A DNA stretch of 64,000 nt from Pseudomonas viridiflava. GTDB lineage: Bacteria > Pseudomonadota > Gammaproteobacteria > Pseudomonadales > Pseudomonadaceae. Under the pieces are notes generated by a model. That model did no database searches. It had not been told where the DNA came from and saw only the letters and a list, made by a program, of their open reading frames with translations. Made by a program: the position numbers and the translations under genes. The stretch is from the NCBI RefSeq assembly GCF_900602065.1, contig NZ_UWFN01000350.1, positions 186,001-250,000 on the forward strand, given 5' to 3'. Position 1 is the stretch's first letter. Every line of letters starts with the position of its first letter. Positions 42,569-50,455 of this stretch are shown here, piece after piece.

Positions 42569-44719
42569 ATGGCTACGAAGAAACCAACGAATGCACCCGA
42601 TGGATCTAAAAGCGAACTAGCAGGAACCGACACTCTGGATCGTGGCAACACCAACGCCAAGCTGGAAAGCCTGGAGCAGTTTCGCTCCGATGCTACTCAG
42701 CAAGCGCTGCGCACCAACCATGGTGTCAAAGTTTCCGACAACCAGAACAGCTTGAAGGCCGGTGACCGCGGCCCTTCACTGCTCGAAGACTTCATCATGC
42801 GTGAGAAAATCACGCACTTTGACCACGAGCGTATCCCGGAGCGCATCGTCCACGCGCGCGGCACGGCTGCTCATGGCTATTTCCAGACTTACGAAGACCA
42901 CGCCGAACTGACCAAGGCGGGCTTCTTGCGTGATCCCGGCAAGAAAACCCCGGTGTTCGTGCGCTTTTCCACCGTGCAAGGCCCGCGTGGCTCAGGCGAT
43001 ACCGTCCGCGACGTGCGCGGCTTCTCGGTGAAGTTCTACACCGATGAAGGCAATTACGACCTGGTTGGCAACAACATGCCGGTGTTCTTCATCCAGGATG
43101 CGATCAAATTCCCGGATTTCGTTCACGCGGTGAAACCTGAACCGCATAACGAAATTCCTACCGGTGGCTCGGCGCACGACACGTTCTGGGACTTTGTCTC
43201 ACTGGTGCCTGAGTCGGCTCACATGGTGCTGTGGACCATGTCCGACCGTGCAATTCCTAAAAGCCTGCGCACCATGCAAGGCTTTGGCGTACACACGTTC
43301 CGCATGATCAACACCGAAGGCAAATCGACCTTCGTGAAGTTTCACTGGAAGCCCAAGTTTGGCGTGTGCTCACTGGTGTGGGACGAAGCGCAGAAGCTGG
43401 CCGGTAAAGACACCGACTTCCACCGCCGCGACTTGTGGGAATCCATCGAAACCGGTGACTACCCTGAGTGGGAACTGGGTGTGCAGATCGTTGCAGAAGA
43501 AGACGAGCACAAGTTCGACTTCGATATTCTCGATCCGACCAAGATTATCCCTGAAGAGCTGGTGCCGGTGACGCCGCTGGGCAAGATGGTGCTTAACCGC
43601 AACCCGGATAACTTCTTCGCGGAAACCGAACAGGTCGCGTTCTGCCCTGGTCACGTCGTGCCGGGTATCGACTTCTCCAATGATCCGCTGCTGCAAGGTC
43701 GTCTGTTTTCCTATACAGATACCCAGATCAGCCGTCTGGGTGGGCCCAACTTCCACGAGATCCCGATCAACCGTCCTGTGGCGCCTAATCACAACGGTCA
43801 GCGCGATGCTCAGCACCGCACGACTATCGATAAGGGCCGTGCTTCGTACGAGCCGAACTCGATTGATGGCGGCTGGCCGAAAGAAACCCCTGCTGGCCCG
43901 GTGGATGGCGGCTTCGAGAGCTATCCAGAGCGCATCGAGGCGCACAAGGTTCGCCAGCGCAGCGAGTCGTTCTCCGATCATTTCTCGCAAGCGACGCTGT
44001 TCTTCAACAGCATGAGCCATGCCGAGAAAGAGCACATCATTGCGGCGTACAGCTTCGAGTTGGGCAAGGTTGAGCGCGAACACATTCGTGCACGCCAGGT
44101 GAACGAGATCCTTGCCAACATCGATCTGGAACTTGCCAGCCGTGTTGCCGCCAACCTGGGTCTGCCGGCGCCAACCGCACCGACCGTGCCAGCCAGAAAG
44201 CAATCGCTCAAAGAGTCGCCTCTGCTCAGCCAGATGAACCTGCTCGCCGGGGACATCGTGTCGCGCAAAGTAGCGATCCTGGTAGCCAATGGTGTGGACG
44301 ATAAGGCTGTAGCGGCCATGAAAGCGGCGCTGGAAGCTGAAGGCGCTCACGCTAAGGTGCTCGGCCCGACCTCCGCGCCAGTGAAAACGGCTAGCGGTGC
44401 GAGTCTGCCGGTTGATGCATCCATGGAAGGTTTGCCGTCAGTAGCGTTTGACGCGGTATTCATTCCGGGCGGCGCTGCTTCGGTGAAAGCATTGAGCGGC
44501 GACGGTGTCGCGCTGCACTACGTGCTAGAAGCGTACAAACACCTGAAGGCGATTTCTGTGAGTGGTGAGGCGAAACAGATCATTGATCTGCTGCATCTGG
44601 ACAAGGATGCCGGGCTGCTGGAAGTGTCTGACAGCAAATCCTTCAAGTCTTTCTTCACCGCGATAGCCCAGCACCGGGTCTGGGATCGCGAGCCGAAGGC
44701 TAAAGCGATTCCTGCTTAA
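42569..44719 (+). CDS. katE: Large-subunit monofunctional catalase HPII
   Basis: Heme catalase of 716 residues. Active-site His in ERIVHARGTAAHGYF, Ser in VRFSTVQGPRG, Asn in YDLVGNNMPVFFIQDA and the proximal Tyr in GRLFSYTDTQISRLGG. The C-terminal 150 residues form the DJ-1/PfpI-like domain (RKVAILVANGVDDKAVAAMK) that marks large-subunit catalases. Disproportionates H2O2 in stationary phase. Flanked on both sides by REP elements and, as I recall, not at this place in PAO1. Confidence 0.96.
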   Translation: MATKKPTNAPDGSKSELAGTDTLDRGNTNAKLESLEQFRSDATQQALRTNHGVKVSDNQNSLKAGDRGPSLLEDFIMREKITHFDHERIPERIVHARGTAAHGYFQTYEDHAELTKAGFLRDPGKKTPVFVRFSTVQGPRGSGDTVRDVRGFSVKFYTDEGNYDLVGNNMPVFFIQDAIKFPDFVHAVKPEPHNEIPTGGSAHDTFWDFVSLVPESAHMVLWTMSDRAIPKSLRTMQGFGVHTFRMINTEGKSTFVKFHWKPKFGVCSLVWDEAQKLAGKDTDFHRRDLWESIETGDYPEWELGVQIVAEEDEHKFDFDILDPTKIIPEELVPVTPLGKMVLNRNPDNFFAETEQVAFCPGHVVPGIDFSNDPLLQGRLFSYTDTQISRLGGPNFHEIPINRPVAPNHNGQRDAQHRTTIDKGRASYEPNSIDGGWPKETPAGPVDGGFESYPERIEAHKVRQRSESFSDHFSQATLFFNSMSHAEKEHIIAAYSFELGKVEREHIRARQVNEILANIDLELASRVAANLGLPAPTAPTVPARKQSLKESPLLSQMNLLAGDIVSRKVAILVANGVDDKAVAAMKAALEAEGAHAKVLGPTSAPVKTASGASLPVDASMEGLPSVAFDAVFIPGGAASVKALSGDGVALHYVLEAYKHLKAISVSGEAKQIIDLLHLDKDAGLLEVSDSKSFKSFFTAIAQHRVWDREPKAKAIPA

Positions 44720-44746
44720 AGGCTAAGCAGGCATCACTCTCATCCT

Positions 44747-44835
44747 TGTGGGAGCGGTGCTTGCCCGCGATAAGGCTGGATGCGATTTCACTTTAGACCG
44801 CGTCGCCCTTATCGCGGGCAAGCACCGCTCCCACA
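44747..44835. repeat. REP/REPIN repeat, family R1
   Basis: Arms TGTGGGAGCGGTGCTTGCCC and ATCGCGGGCAAGCACCGCTC plus CCACA. It lies between the convergent katE and lipoprotein genes. Confidence 0.87.
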
Positions 44836-44854
44836 TGAGGACTGCATTTTGCCT

Positions 44855-45571
44855 CTATTGCTGTGCAGGCTTCAGAACGACGGTCGCCTTCTCATTGCGC
44901 TCGATCTTGCGGCGCAGTTCCAGCTCGAAATCCGGATTGATCTTGTTCACCCGTTTGGTCAGCAATGTGGCCAGCCATGGGTAATCGTCTGTGCGCGGTA
45001 CTTGCAGCAATACGACGCAATTGAATGCGACAGTATCGGCTGCGATAGCATCCAGCTGACGACGAAGTTGCGCCATATCGCCGATCTTCAACTCGATGGT
45101 GGTGCTTTCTGCCGATGGATCAATCAACTTGGCAACACGCTTCGCTTCAGCTGCCTTCAATTCTGCTTCGGCTTTGTCCAGCTCGGCTTTACGGGCATGG
45201 GCGATGGCGCCATTGACGCCACTGGTCAATGCAGGAGCCTTGGGCATCAAGGCTCGGGCGCGGCTCAGGGCCGTTGCGGCAGCGTTGACGTCACCCTTTT
45301 GCAGGCCAATCTGGCTACGGCTCAAATAGGCCTCAGCCAGGCGACGCTGGAACGGCTCAAGACGAATGTCTGTCGGCGCTGCTGCTTGCAGCTTTGCCAA
45401 CTGATCTTCGGCGGTGGCCAGTTCATTGGTAGTAATGCTCTGCTCAAGCTGGGCGAAACCGTCTGGCTCGGTTACGGCCACAGGCGTGTCCACCGATGGC
45501 GCGCTTTGACAGGCAGCCAACAGGACGGAAAATGCGGCAAGCAGCAGATAACGGGATGCGAACGGCTTCAT
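44855..45571 (-). CDS. Putative lipoprotein upstream of the zinc genes (PA5502-like)
   Basis: A 238-residue protein with a lipoprotein signal (LLLAAFSVLLAAC). The mature part is mostly helical, with a coiled-coil-like Ala/Glu/Lys-rich stretch (HARKAELDKAEAELKAAEAK) near residue 125 and TPR-like helices before it. No known function. It follows znuB on the same strand by 37 bp and could be read through from the zur-znuCB operon; role in zinc uptake is unproven. Confidence 0.8.
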   Translation of the reverse strand: MKPFASRYLLLAAFSVLLAACQSAPSVDTPVAVTEPDGFAQLEQSITTNELATAEDQLAKLQAAAPTDIRLEPFQRRLAEAYLSRSQIGLQKGDVNAAATALSRARALMPKAPALTSGVNGAIAHARKAELDKAEAELKAAEAKRVAKLIDPSAESTTIELKIGDMAQLRRQLDAIAADTVAFNCVVLLQVPRTDDYPWLATLLTKRVNKINPDFELELRRKIERNEKATVVLKPAQQ

Positions 45572-45608
45572 TCCTGCGATTCTCTAATTGCGCAAAAAAC
45601 GAGCAAGT

Positions 45609-46397
45609 CTACACCGCTCGTTTGGGTAGGACAAAACTCAGCAGAAACAAAGCCGCTGCTGAAACCACAATTGATGGCCCTGCCGGGGTGTCCTTGAACC
45701 AGGACATCGACAGCCCAAGGCACACAGCTACTACGCCAAGCACGCTTGCACCAAGCGCCATTTGCTCCGGCGAGCGGGCGTGACGCTGTGCCGCAGCTGC
45801 TGGAATGATCAGCAGTGAGGTAATTAACAAAACTCCGACGATTTTCATTGCCACAGCGATCACGACAGCGATCAACAACATCAGCGCCATGCGCAGGCCC
45901 GCGACCGGCAGACCTTCAACCTTTGCTAGCTCTTCATGCACCGTGATTGCCAGCAGCGGACGCCAGAGCACTACCAGTAACCCTAGCACTGCCAGCGAGC
46001 CGCCGAGTATCCAGACCAGATCATTGGCGCTGATCGCCAGCAAGTCCCCGAACAGGTACGCCATCAGGTCGATGCGCACGTCATGCATGAAACTCAGCAC
46101 CACCAGCCCGAGGGACAAGGTACTGGGCGCGAGTATCCCAAGGAGAGTGTCCGACGCCAACGGCTGACGTTGCTGCAGCGTAACCAGCAGAATCGCCAAC
46201 AGCAGGCAGCCGACTGTCACCGCAATTGTCGGGCTGACATCCAGTAGAAACCCCAGCGCGACACCCAGCAGAGCGGCGTGAGAAAGGGTGTCGCCAAAAT
46301 AGGCCATGCGTCGCCAAACCACGAACGAGCCCAGAGGGCCGGCAACCAGCGCCAAAGCCAGGCCAGCAAGCAAGGCGTAAAGAAGAAAATCAGCCAT
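45609..46397 (-). CDS. znuB: Zinc ABC importer permease
   Basis: Inner-membrane permease of 262 residues, ABC-3 family, with seven or eight helices (MADFLLYALLAGLALALVAG, then VVWRRMAYFGDTLSHAALLG, the family signature). Works with ZnuA and ZnuC. Starts eight bases before the znuC stop, so the genes overlap. Confidence 0.95.
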   Translation of the reverse strand: MADFLLYALLAGLALALVAGPLGSFVVWRRMAYFGDTLSHAALLGVALGFLLDVSPTIAVTVGCLLLAILLVTLQQRQPLASDTLLGILAPSTLSLGLVVLSFMHDVRIDLMAYLFGDLLAISANDLVWILGGSLAVLGLLVVLWRPLLAITVHEELAKVEGLPVAGLRMALMLLIAVVIAVAMKIVGVLLITSLLIIPAAAAQRHARSPEQMALGASVLGVVAVCLGLSMSWFKDTPAGPSIVVSAAALFLLSFVLPKRAV

Positions 46398-47187
46398 GCT
46401 TGCAGCTGTCTCCGTGAACGTGTGTGTGGGTAGAGCCGGCCAAATCGGCGGCGTCCTCGACGACTTCGCCATGCAAATCATGAGCGTGGTCGTGATGGTG
46501 GTGATAAATCGCCAGGCTTTGTGCGTTCTTGCCGAACAACTCGACAAACGCAGGATCGTGACTGACCTGTTCCGGGTGGCCGGAGCAGCAGACGTGGCGA
46601 TTGAGGCATACCACTTGATCCGTTGTGCTCATCACCAGATGCAGGTCGTGAGAGACCATCAATACGCCGCATCCGTGACGATCACGCAGGCGGGTGATCA
46701 AGCTATATAGCTCGGCCTGCCCCGCTACATCGACGCCCTGCACGGGCTCATCCAGGACTAGTAGTTCCGGTTCGCGCAACAGGGCGCGGGCCAGCAGAAC
46801 GCGCTGCATTTCACCGCCGGAAATCCCCTGTAGCGGACTGTCGATGACTTTCTCGGCACCCACTTCCACAAGGGCTGCCAGCGCACCCGCTCGATCTACG
46901 CCGGGAACCAGACGCAGGAAACGCAGCACGGACAGCGGTAGCGTCGGGTCAACATGCAGCTTTTGCGGCATGTAGCCAACACGTAGCTTCGATTTGCGCC
47001 ACACGCTGCCGGAATCCGGCTTGAGCAAGCCAAGCACCGCACGCACCAGCGTTGTTTTACCTGCGCCGTTGGGGCCGATCAGGGTGACGATTTCCCCGGG
47101 CTTGACGCTCAGGTGAATGTTTTCCAGCACGTTCTGCCCGGAAAGGGCGACGCCGACGCGCTCAAGTTTGATTAACGCGTTGCTCAT
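46390..47187 (-). CDS. znuC: Zinc ABC importer ATPase with His-rich tail
   Basis: ATPase of 265 residues: Walker A LIGPNGAGKTTLVRAVLG, signature ISGGEMQRVLLARALL, Walker B LLVLDEPVQGVD and His switch LMVSHDLHLVM. The C-terminal tail is unusually rich in histidine (HHHHDHAHDLH, then HTHVHGDSCKHG) and may bind zinc in the cytoplasm. The start at 47187 overlaps the zur stop (TGATG). Confidence 0.96.
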   Translation of the reverse strand: MSNALIKLERVGVALSGQNVLENIHLSVKPGEIVTLIGPNGAGKTTLVRAVLGLLKPDSGSVWRKSKLRVGYMPQKLHVDPTLPLSVLRFLRLVPGVDRAGALAALVEVGAEKVIDSPLQGISGGEMQRVLLARALLREPELLVLDEPVQGVDVAGQAELYSLITRLRDRHGCGVLMVSHDLHLVMSTTDQVVCLNRHVCCSGHPEQVSHDPAFVELFGKNAQSLAIYHHHHDHAHDLHGEVVEDAADLAGSTHTHVHGDSCKHG

Positions 47188-47669
47188 CAGGCCGCCTTGC
47201 AGCCGGAACATACCCCGATGATTTCCACGGTCTGGCCTTCGACGGCGAAACCGACTTCGGCGGCGGCGCCTGTCACGGCGTCACTGATGGTCGGGCTTTG
47301 CAGCTCGATGGCGGCGTGGCATTCACGGCAAATCAGGAATTGACCCTGATGCGCGTGAGTCGGGTGGTTACAGCCGGTGAAGGCGTTCAGCGAAGCAATG
47401 CGGTGTACCAGGCCGTTTTCCAGGAGGAAATCCAGCGCGCGGTAAACGGTAGGCGGCGCGGCGCGGCGGCCGTCTTCTTCGCTGAGTACGGCGAGGATGT
47501 CATAGGCACCCAGCGGTTTATGGCTTTGCCAGACCAGTTCCAGCACGCGGCGGCGCAAAGCGGTCAGGCGCAGGCCTTTCTGGGCGCACAGCGCATCGGC
47601 TTCGGAGAGCGCGGTATGCACGCAATGGGAGTGGTCGTGAGGGCGACTGGCCAACGGTGTAATAGGCAT
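47187..47669 (-). CDS. zur: Zinc uptake regulator Zur (Fur family)
   Basis: Repressor of 160 residues. The winged-helix domain holds LRLTALRRRVLELVWQSHKP and APPTVYRALDFLLENGLVHR; the structural zinc site is two CxxC pairs, LICRECHAA and GVCSGCKAA. The N-terminus has a His-rich stretch (HDHSHCVH). First gene of zur-znuC-znuB; divergent from znuA. It would repress both units when zinc is sufficient. Confidence 0.95.
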   Translation of the reverse strand: MPITPLASRPHDHSHCVHTALSEADALCAQKGLRLTALRRRVLELVWQSHKPLGAYDILAVLSEEDGRRAAPPTVYRALDFLLENGLVHRIASLNAFTGCNHPTHAHQGQFLICRECHAAIELQSPTISDAVTGAAAEVGFAVEGQTVEIIGVCSGCKAA

Positions 47670-47694
47670 GGGCGGCGACGATATTTGCTAGAGA

Positions 47695-47708
47695 CGTTAT
47701 TATGTTAC
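47695..47708. promoter_or_regulatory. Candidate Zur operator between zur and znuA
   Basis: CGTTATTATGTTAC in the 58-bp divergent gap matches the gammaproteobacterial Zur core (TGTTATAATATAAC) at 10 of 14 positions by my count. Position is ideal, sequence match only moderate. Confidence 0.35.
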
Positions 47709-47727
47709 CCGTTCCCGCCTTCAATGA

Positions 47728-48669
47728 GTGGCCCACGTGCATCGTCTTTTTGCCTTTTTTATCGTTTTAACCGCCAGTTTGCTGACAATTTCCCCGGTTC
47801 AGGCTGAAGTCCGCGTCCTTACCAGCATAAAGCCACTGCAGCTGATTGCGGCGGCTGTGCAGGACGGCGTCGGTAAACCAGAGGTGCTTTTGCCTCCGGG
47901 CGCTTCGCCTCACCACTATGCTTTGCGACCATCCGACGTACGGCGCGTGCAGCAATCCGATTTGCTCTACTGGATCGGCCCGGACATGGAAGGCTTCCTG
48001 CCACGTGTTCTGAAAAGCCGGACCTTGCCGGTCGTAGCTGTGCAATCGCTGCCGGGACTGAAGTTGCGCCACTTCGGCGCTGACAGCGCGTCTCACGAAG
48101 AAGGCGACGAAGATGGCCACGACGAGCATGATCATGATCATCGTCCCGGAAGTCTGGACGCGCACTTGTGGCTGTCGTCAGTAAACGCCCGGGTGATTGC
48201 GGCAAAAATGGCGAGTGATTTAAGTGCTGCCGATCCTGCCAACGCTGCGCGGTATGCGAGTAATGCCAAGGCGTTCAATGAGCGTCTGGATGTATTGGAT
48301 GCGCGTCTCAAGAGCCGGGTAGCCGGCATCGCGGGCAAGCCCTACTTCGTGTTTCACGAGGCTTTCGATTACTTCGAAGACGCTTACGGCCTCAAGCATG
48401 CGGGCGTGTTCAGCGTTGCTGCCGAGGTACAGCCGGGCGCCCAGCATGTTGCGGCGATGCGCGCACGGCTGACGGAAGTGGGCAAAACCTGCGTGTTCAG
48501 CGAGCCGCCATTGCGTCCGCGTCTTGCCGAAACCCTGGCGGCCGGGCTGCCTGCAAAGCTGGCTGAGCTGGATGCATTGGGCGGTGAAACCCCGGCGAAC
48601 GCGACGGGGTATGAGCTGCTGCTAAACAAGCTTGGGGATGATCTGGTGGGGTGTCTGGAGAGTCTTTGA
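47728..48669 (+). CDS. znuA: Zinc ABC importer, periplasmic binding protein
   Basis: Cluster A-I binding protein of 313 residues with a signal peptide (FAFFIVLTASLLTISPVQA). Zinc ligands: His in LPPGASPHHYALRPSD, the DAHLW motif and His in FVFHEAFDYFEDAYG. The loop EEGDEDGHDEHDHDHRPG near residue 125 is the His/acid-rich chaperone loop. No good ATG exists; a GTG at 47728 or 47737 must be the start, with the signal peptide favouring either. Confidence 0.93.
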   Translation: MAHVHRLFAFFIVLTASLLTISPVQAEVRVLTSIKPLQLIAAAVQDGVGKPEVLLPPGASPHHYALRPSDVRRVQQSDLLYWIGPDMEGFLPRVLKSRTLPVVAVQSLPGLKLRHFGADSASHEEGDEDGHDEHDHDHRPGSLDAHLWLSSVNARVIAAKMASDLSAADPANAARYASNAKAFNERLDVLDARLKSRVAGIAGKPYFVFHEAFDYFEDAYGLKHAGVFSVAAEVQPGAQHVAAMRARLTEVGKTCVFSEPPLRPRLAETLAAGLPAKLAELDALGGETPANATGYELLLNKLGDDLVGCLESL

Positions 48670-48685
48670 AGTCGGTCGGTAGTCT

Positions 48686-48710
48686 TTGTAGGAGCTGCCG
48701 AAGGCTGCGA
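48686..48710. repeat. Solitary half of family R2
   Basis: Single arm TGTAGGAGCTGCCGAAGGCT followed by GCGA, without its partner arm. Confidence 0.75.
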
Positions 48711-48753
48711 AAGGGGTGTTTCAGCATTGCTATGTCTGTTCACAAGCGCAATC

Positions 48754-48850
48754 CCGGTGGGAGCGAATTCATTCGCGAAGGGGCCAGTACATCCGCAGCT
48801 TGTGTATCGCTTGAAATACCGCCTTCCCGAATGAATTCGGTCCCACAGGG
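48754..48850. repeat. REP-type repeat, family R3 (copy 1 of a pair)
   Basis: Arms CGGTGGGAGCGAATTCATTC and TTCCCGAATGAATTCGGTCC plus CACAGG. Preceded by GCTATGTCTGTT, which also precedes the copy at 48953. Confidence 0.8.
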
Positions 48851-48952
48851 TTGAAGCAGCACCCGTGATTTGTGCCAGGCGCTCTCACGGGGGCTGGAAA
48901 GCCTTTGATCTACCTGCGGACGCGTTTTCTGTGGCAGATGCTATGTCTGTTC

Positions 48953-49050
48953 CCGGTGGGAGCGAATTCATTCGCGAAGGGGCCAGCACATCCGCAGCTT
49001 ATGTATCGCCTGAAATACCGCCTTCCCGAATAAACTCGGTCCCACAGGTC
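48953..49050. repeat. REP-type repeat, family R3 (copy 2 of a pair)
   Basis: Arms CGGTGGGAGCGAATTCATTC and TTCCCGAATAAACTCGGTCC plus CACAGG. Interior nearly identical to the 48754 copy, same direction. Confidence 0.8.
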
Positions 49051-49106
49051 GATCATGAGTTTGAGATCATGGCCAGCCTGTGTCAGCGGTATCATCAGGA
49101 ATAGGA

Positions 49107-50057
49107 TTACAACGCAAACGGCAGCGGCAGGTGCGTTTCTTGTCGTTGCTCCAGGCGCTTCTGGAATTCCATCGGATCATGGATCAGCACGTCTTGCCCT
49201 GCATTGGATTCCGCTGCAATCAAGCGTGACAGCCAGAAACGCACGCAGCCAACGCGCAGCATGGTTGGCCACAATTCAGCCTCGGCAGCGGTAAACGGAC
49301 GCAGTCCTGCGTAAGCACCCAGCAAGGCCCGTCCGCGTGGTGCGTCGATCTTGCCCTCTTCGTCCGAACACCAATCGTTCAGCGCGATAGCCAGGTCATA
49401 GAGCATCGGCCCCGAACAGGCGTTGTAAAAGTCGATCAGGCCGGTCAGGTGCGTGCCTTCGAACAGCGCGTTGTCGCGGAACAGATCGGCATGCAGGTTC
49501 GCCCGGGGCAAGGCCATGATCTTTGGCTTCAGGCGTTCGATTTCTTCCAGCGCAGCTTTGAGCAATGCACTCGGCGCAGCATCCAGATGAGAAATCAGCG
49601 TTGCGCCTTCGCTCAACATCCAGTCCAGACCGCGATCGGTCTTGCGCTCCAGCACTTTGTCGCGTGTTGCCAGGTGCAGGTGGGCAAGCAATTCACCAAT
49701 CTGCACGCAATGCTGATTATTCGGCTCACTGATGTGCTTGCCCGGCAGGCGCGGCTGCAGTAACGCGGGTTTGCCTGCCAGTTCGCGCAACGCGCTGCCG
49801 TCCGTGGTGCGCAGCGCATACGGCACGGGTAAATCAGCGTCGTGCAGGGTGTCCAGCAGTTCGATGAAGAACGGCATTTCCTGAACCGGACCACGCTCCA
49901 CCAGCGTCAGCACGAACTCACCCTGCTCCAGGCTGATGAAGTAGTTGGTGTTTTCGCTTCCAGCGGCAATGCCTTGAAAGTCACGTAGATGGCCTAGCCC
50001 GTAAGGGGCGAGAAATGTTTCCAGCTCGGGCCGAGCCAGGGGTGTAAATACGGACAT
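49107..50057 (-). CDS. thrB: Homoserine kinase (APH-fold)
   Basis: Phosphorylates homoserine in threonine synthesis. The 316-residue protein is of the aminoglycoside phosphotransferase fold used by Pseudomonas, not the GHMP fold of E. coli. The start VFTPLARPELETFLAPYGLG and the catalytic region LPRANLHADLFRDNALFEG with LTGLIDFYNACSGPMLYDLA (metal-binding Asp) are clear. Followed on the same strand, upstream, by the DUF2782 gene. Confidence 0.94.
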   Translation of the reverse strand: MSVFTPLARPELETFLAPYGLGHLRDFQGIAAGSENTNYFISLEQGEFVLTLVERGPVQEMPFFIELLDTLHDADLPVPYALRTTDGSALRELAGKPALLQPRLPGKHISEPNNQHCVQIGELLAHLHLATRDKVLERKTDRGLDWMLSEGATLISHLDAAPSALLKAALEEIERLKPKIMALPRANLHADLFRDNALFEGTHLTGLIDFYNACSGPMLYDLAIALNDWCSDEEGKIDAPRGRALLGAYAGLRPFTAAEAELWPTMLRVGCVRFWLSRLIAAESNAGQDVLIHDPMEFQKRLEQRQETHLPLPFAL

Positions 50058-50093
50058 ATCAGGGCTGCCAGCAAAAAGGGTGAATGTGGGACC

Positions 50094-50381
50094 TTACCAC
50101 TCGAATATTTTCCACGACGGAATCAGCATATCCGGTTGGTCTGAACGAATAAAATTGGCATCTGTACCATCGGCACGCACCAGGAAGTAGGGCTTACCGC
50201 CCTTCGGGGTGATTTTGACGGCATACAGGAAGCCATTCTGGCGGTACTCCTGAATCGTCTTGTCACCTTCGGTGCGGATAGTAACTTCCGGGTCTCCTGA
50301 CGGTGCGTCATCGGCAGCAACAGCGATTAGCGGGCAGAGTGCAAACAGGCCAGCCAGCAACAGGCGATTTGTTGTGCGCAT
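50094..50381 (-). CDS. DUF2782 small exported protein
   Basis: A 95-residue protein with a signal peptide (LLAGLFALCPLIAVAA). The mature part has the DUF2782 pattern EVTIRTEGDKTIQEYRQNG and VKITPKGGKPYFLVRADG. Function unknown. It lies 36 bp upstream of thrB on the same strand and is divergent from polA. Confidence 0.88.
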   Translation of the reverse strand: MRTTNRLLLAGLFALCPLIAVAADDAPSGDPEVTIRTEGDKTIQEYRQNGFLYAVKITPKGGKPYFLVRADGTDANFIRSDQPDMLIPSWKIFEW

Positions 50382-50455
50382 GATAACCTTGTCCCTTTGT
50401 CGTCAATGGTCCTCGCATTCTAGCGCCGACCCCGCCGAAAAGGTTGATTCTGCTC

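Larger units (their letters stand above)
48670..49106. other. Gap between znuA and thrB filled by repeats
   Basis: 437 bp between convergent genes. It contains one half-copy of family R2 and two full copies of family R3 in direct orientation. I see no gene. Confidence 0.75.
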
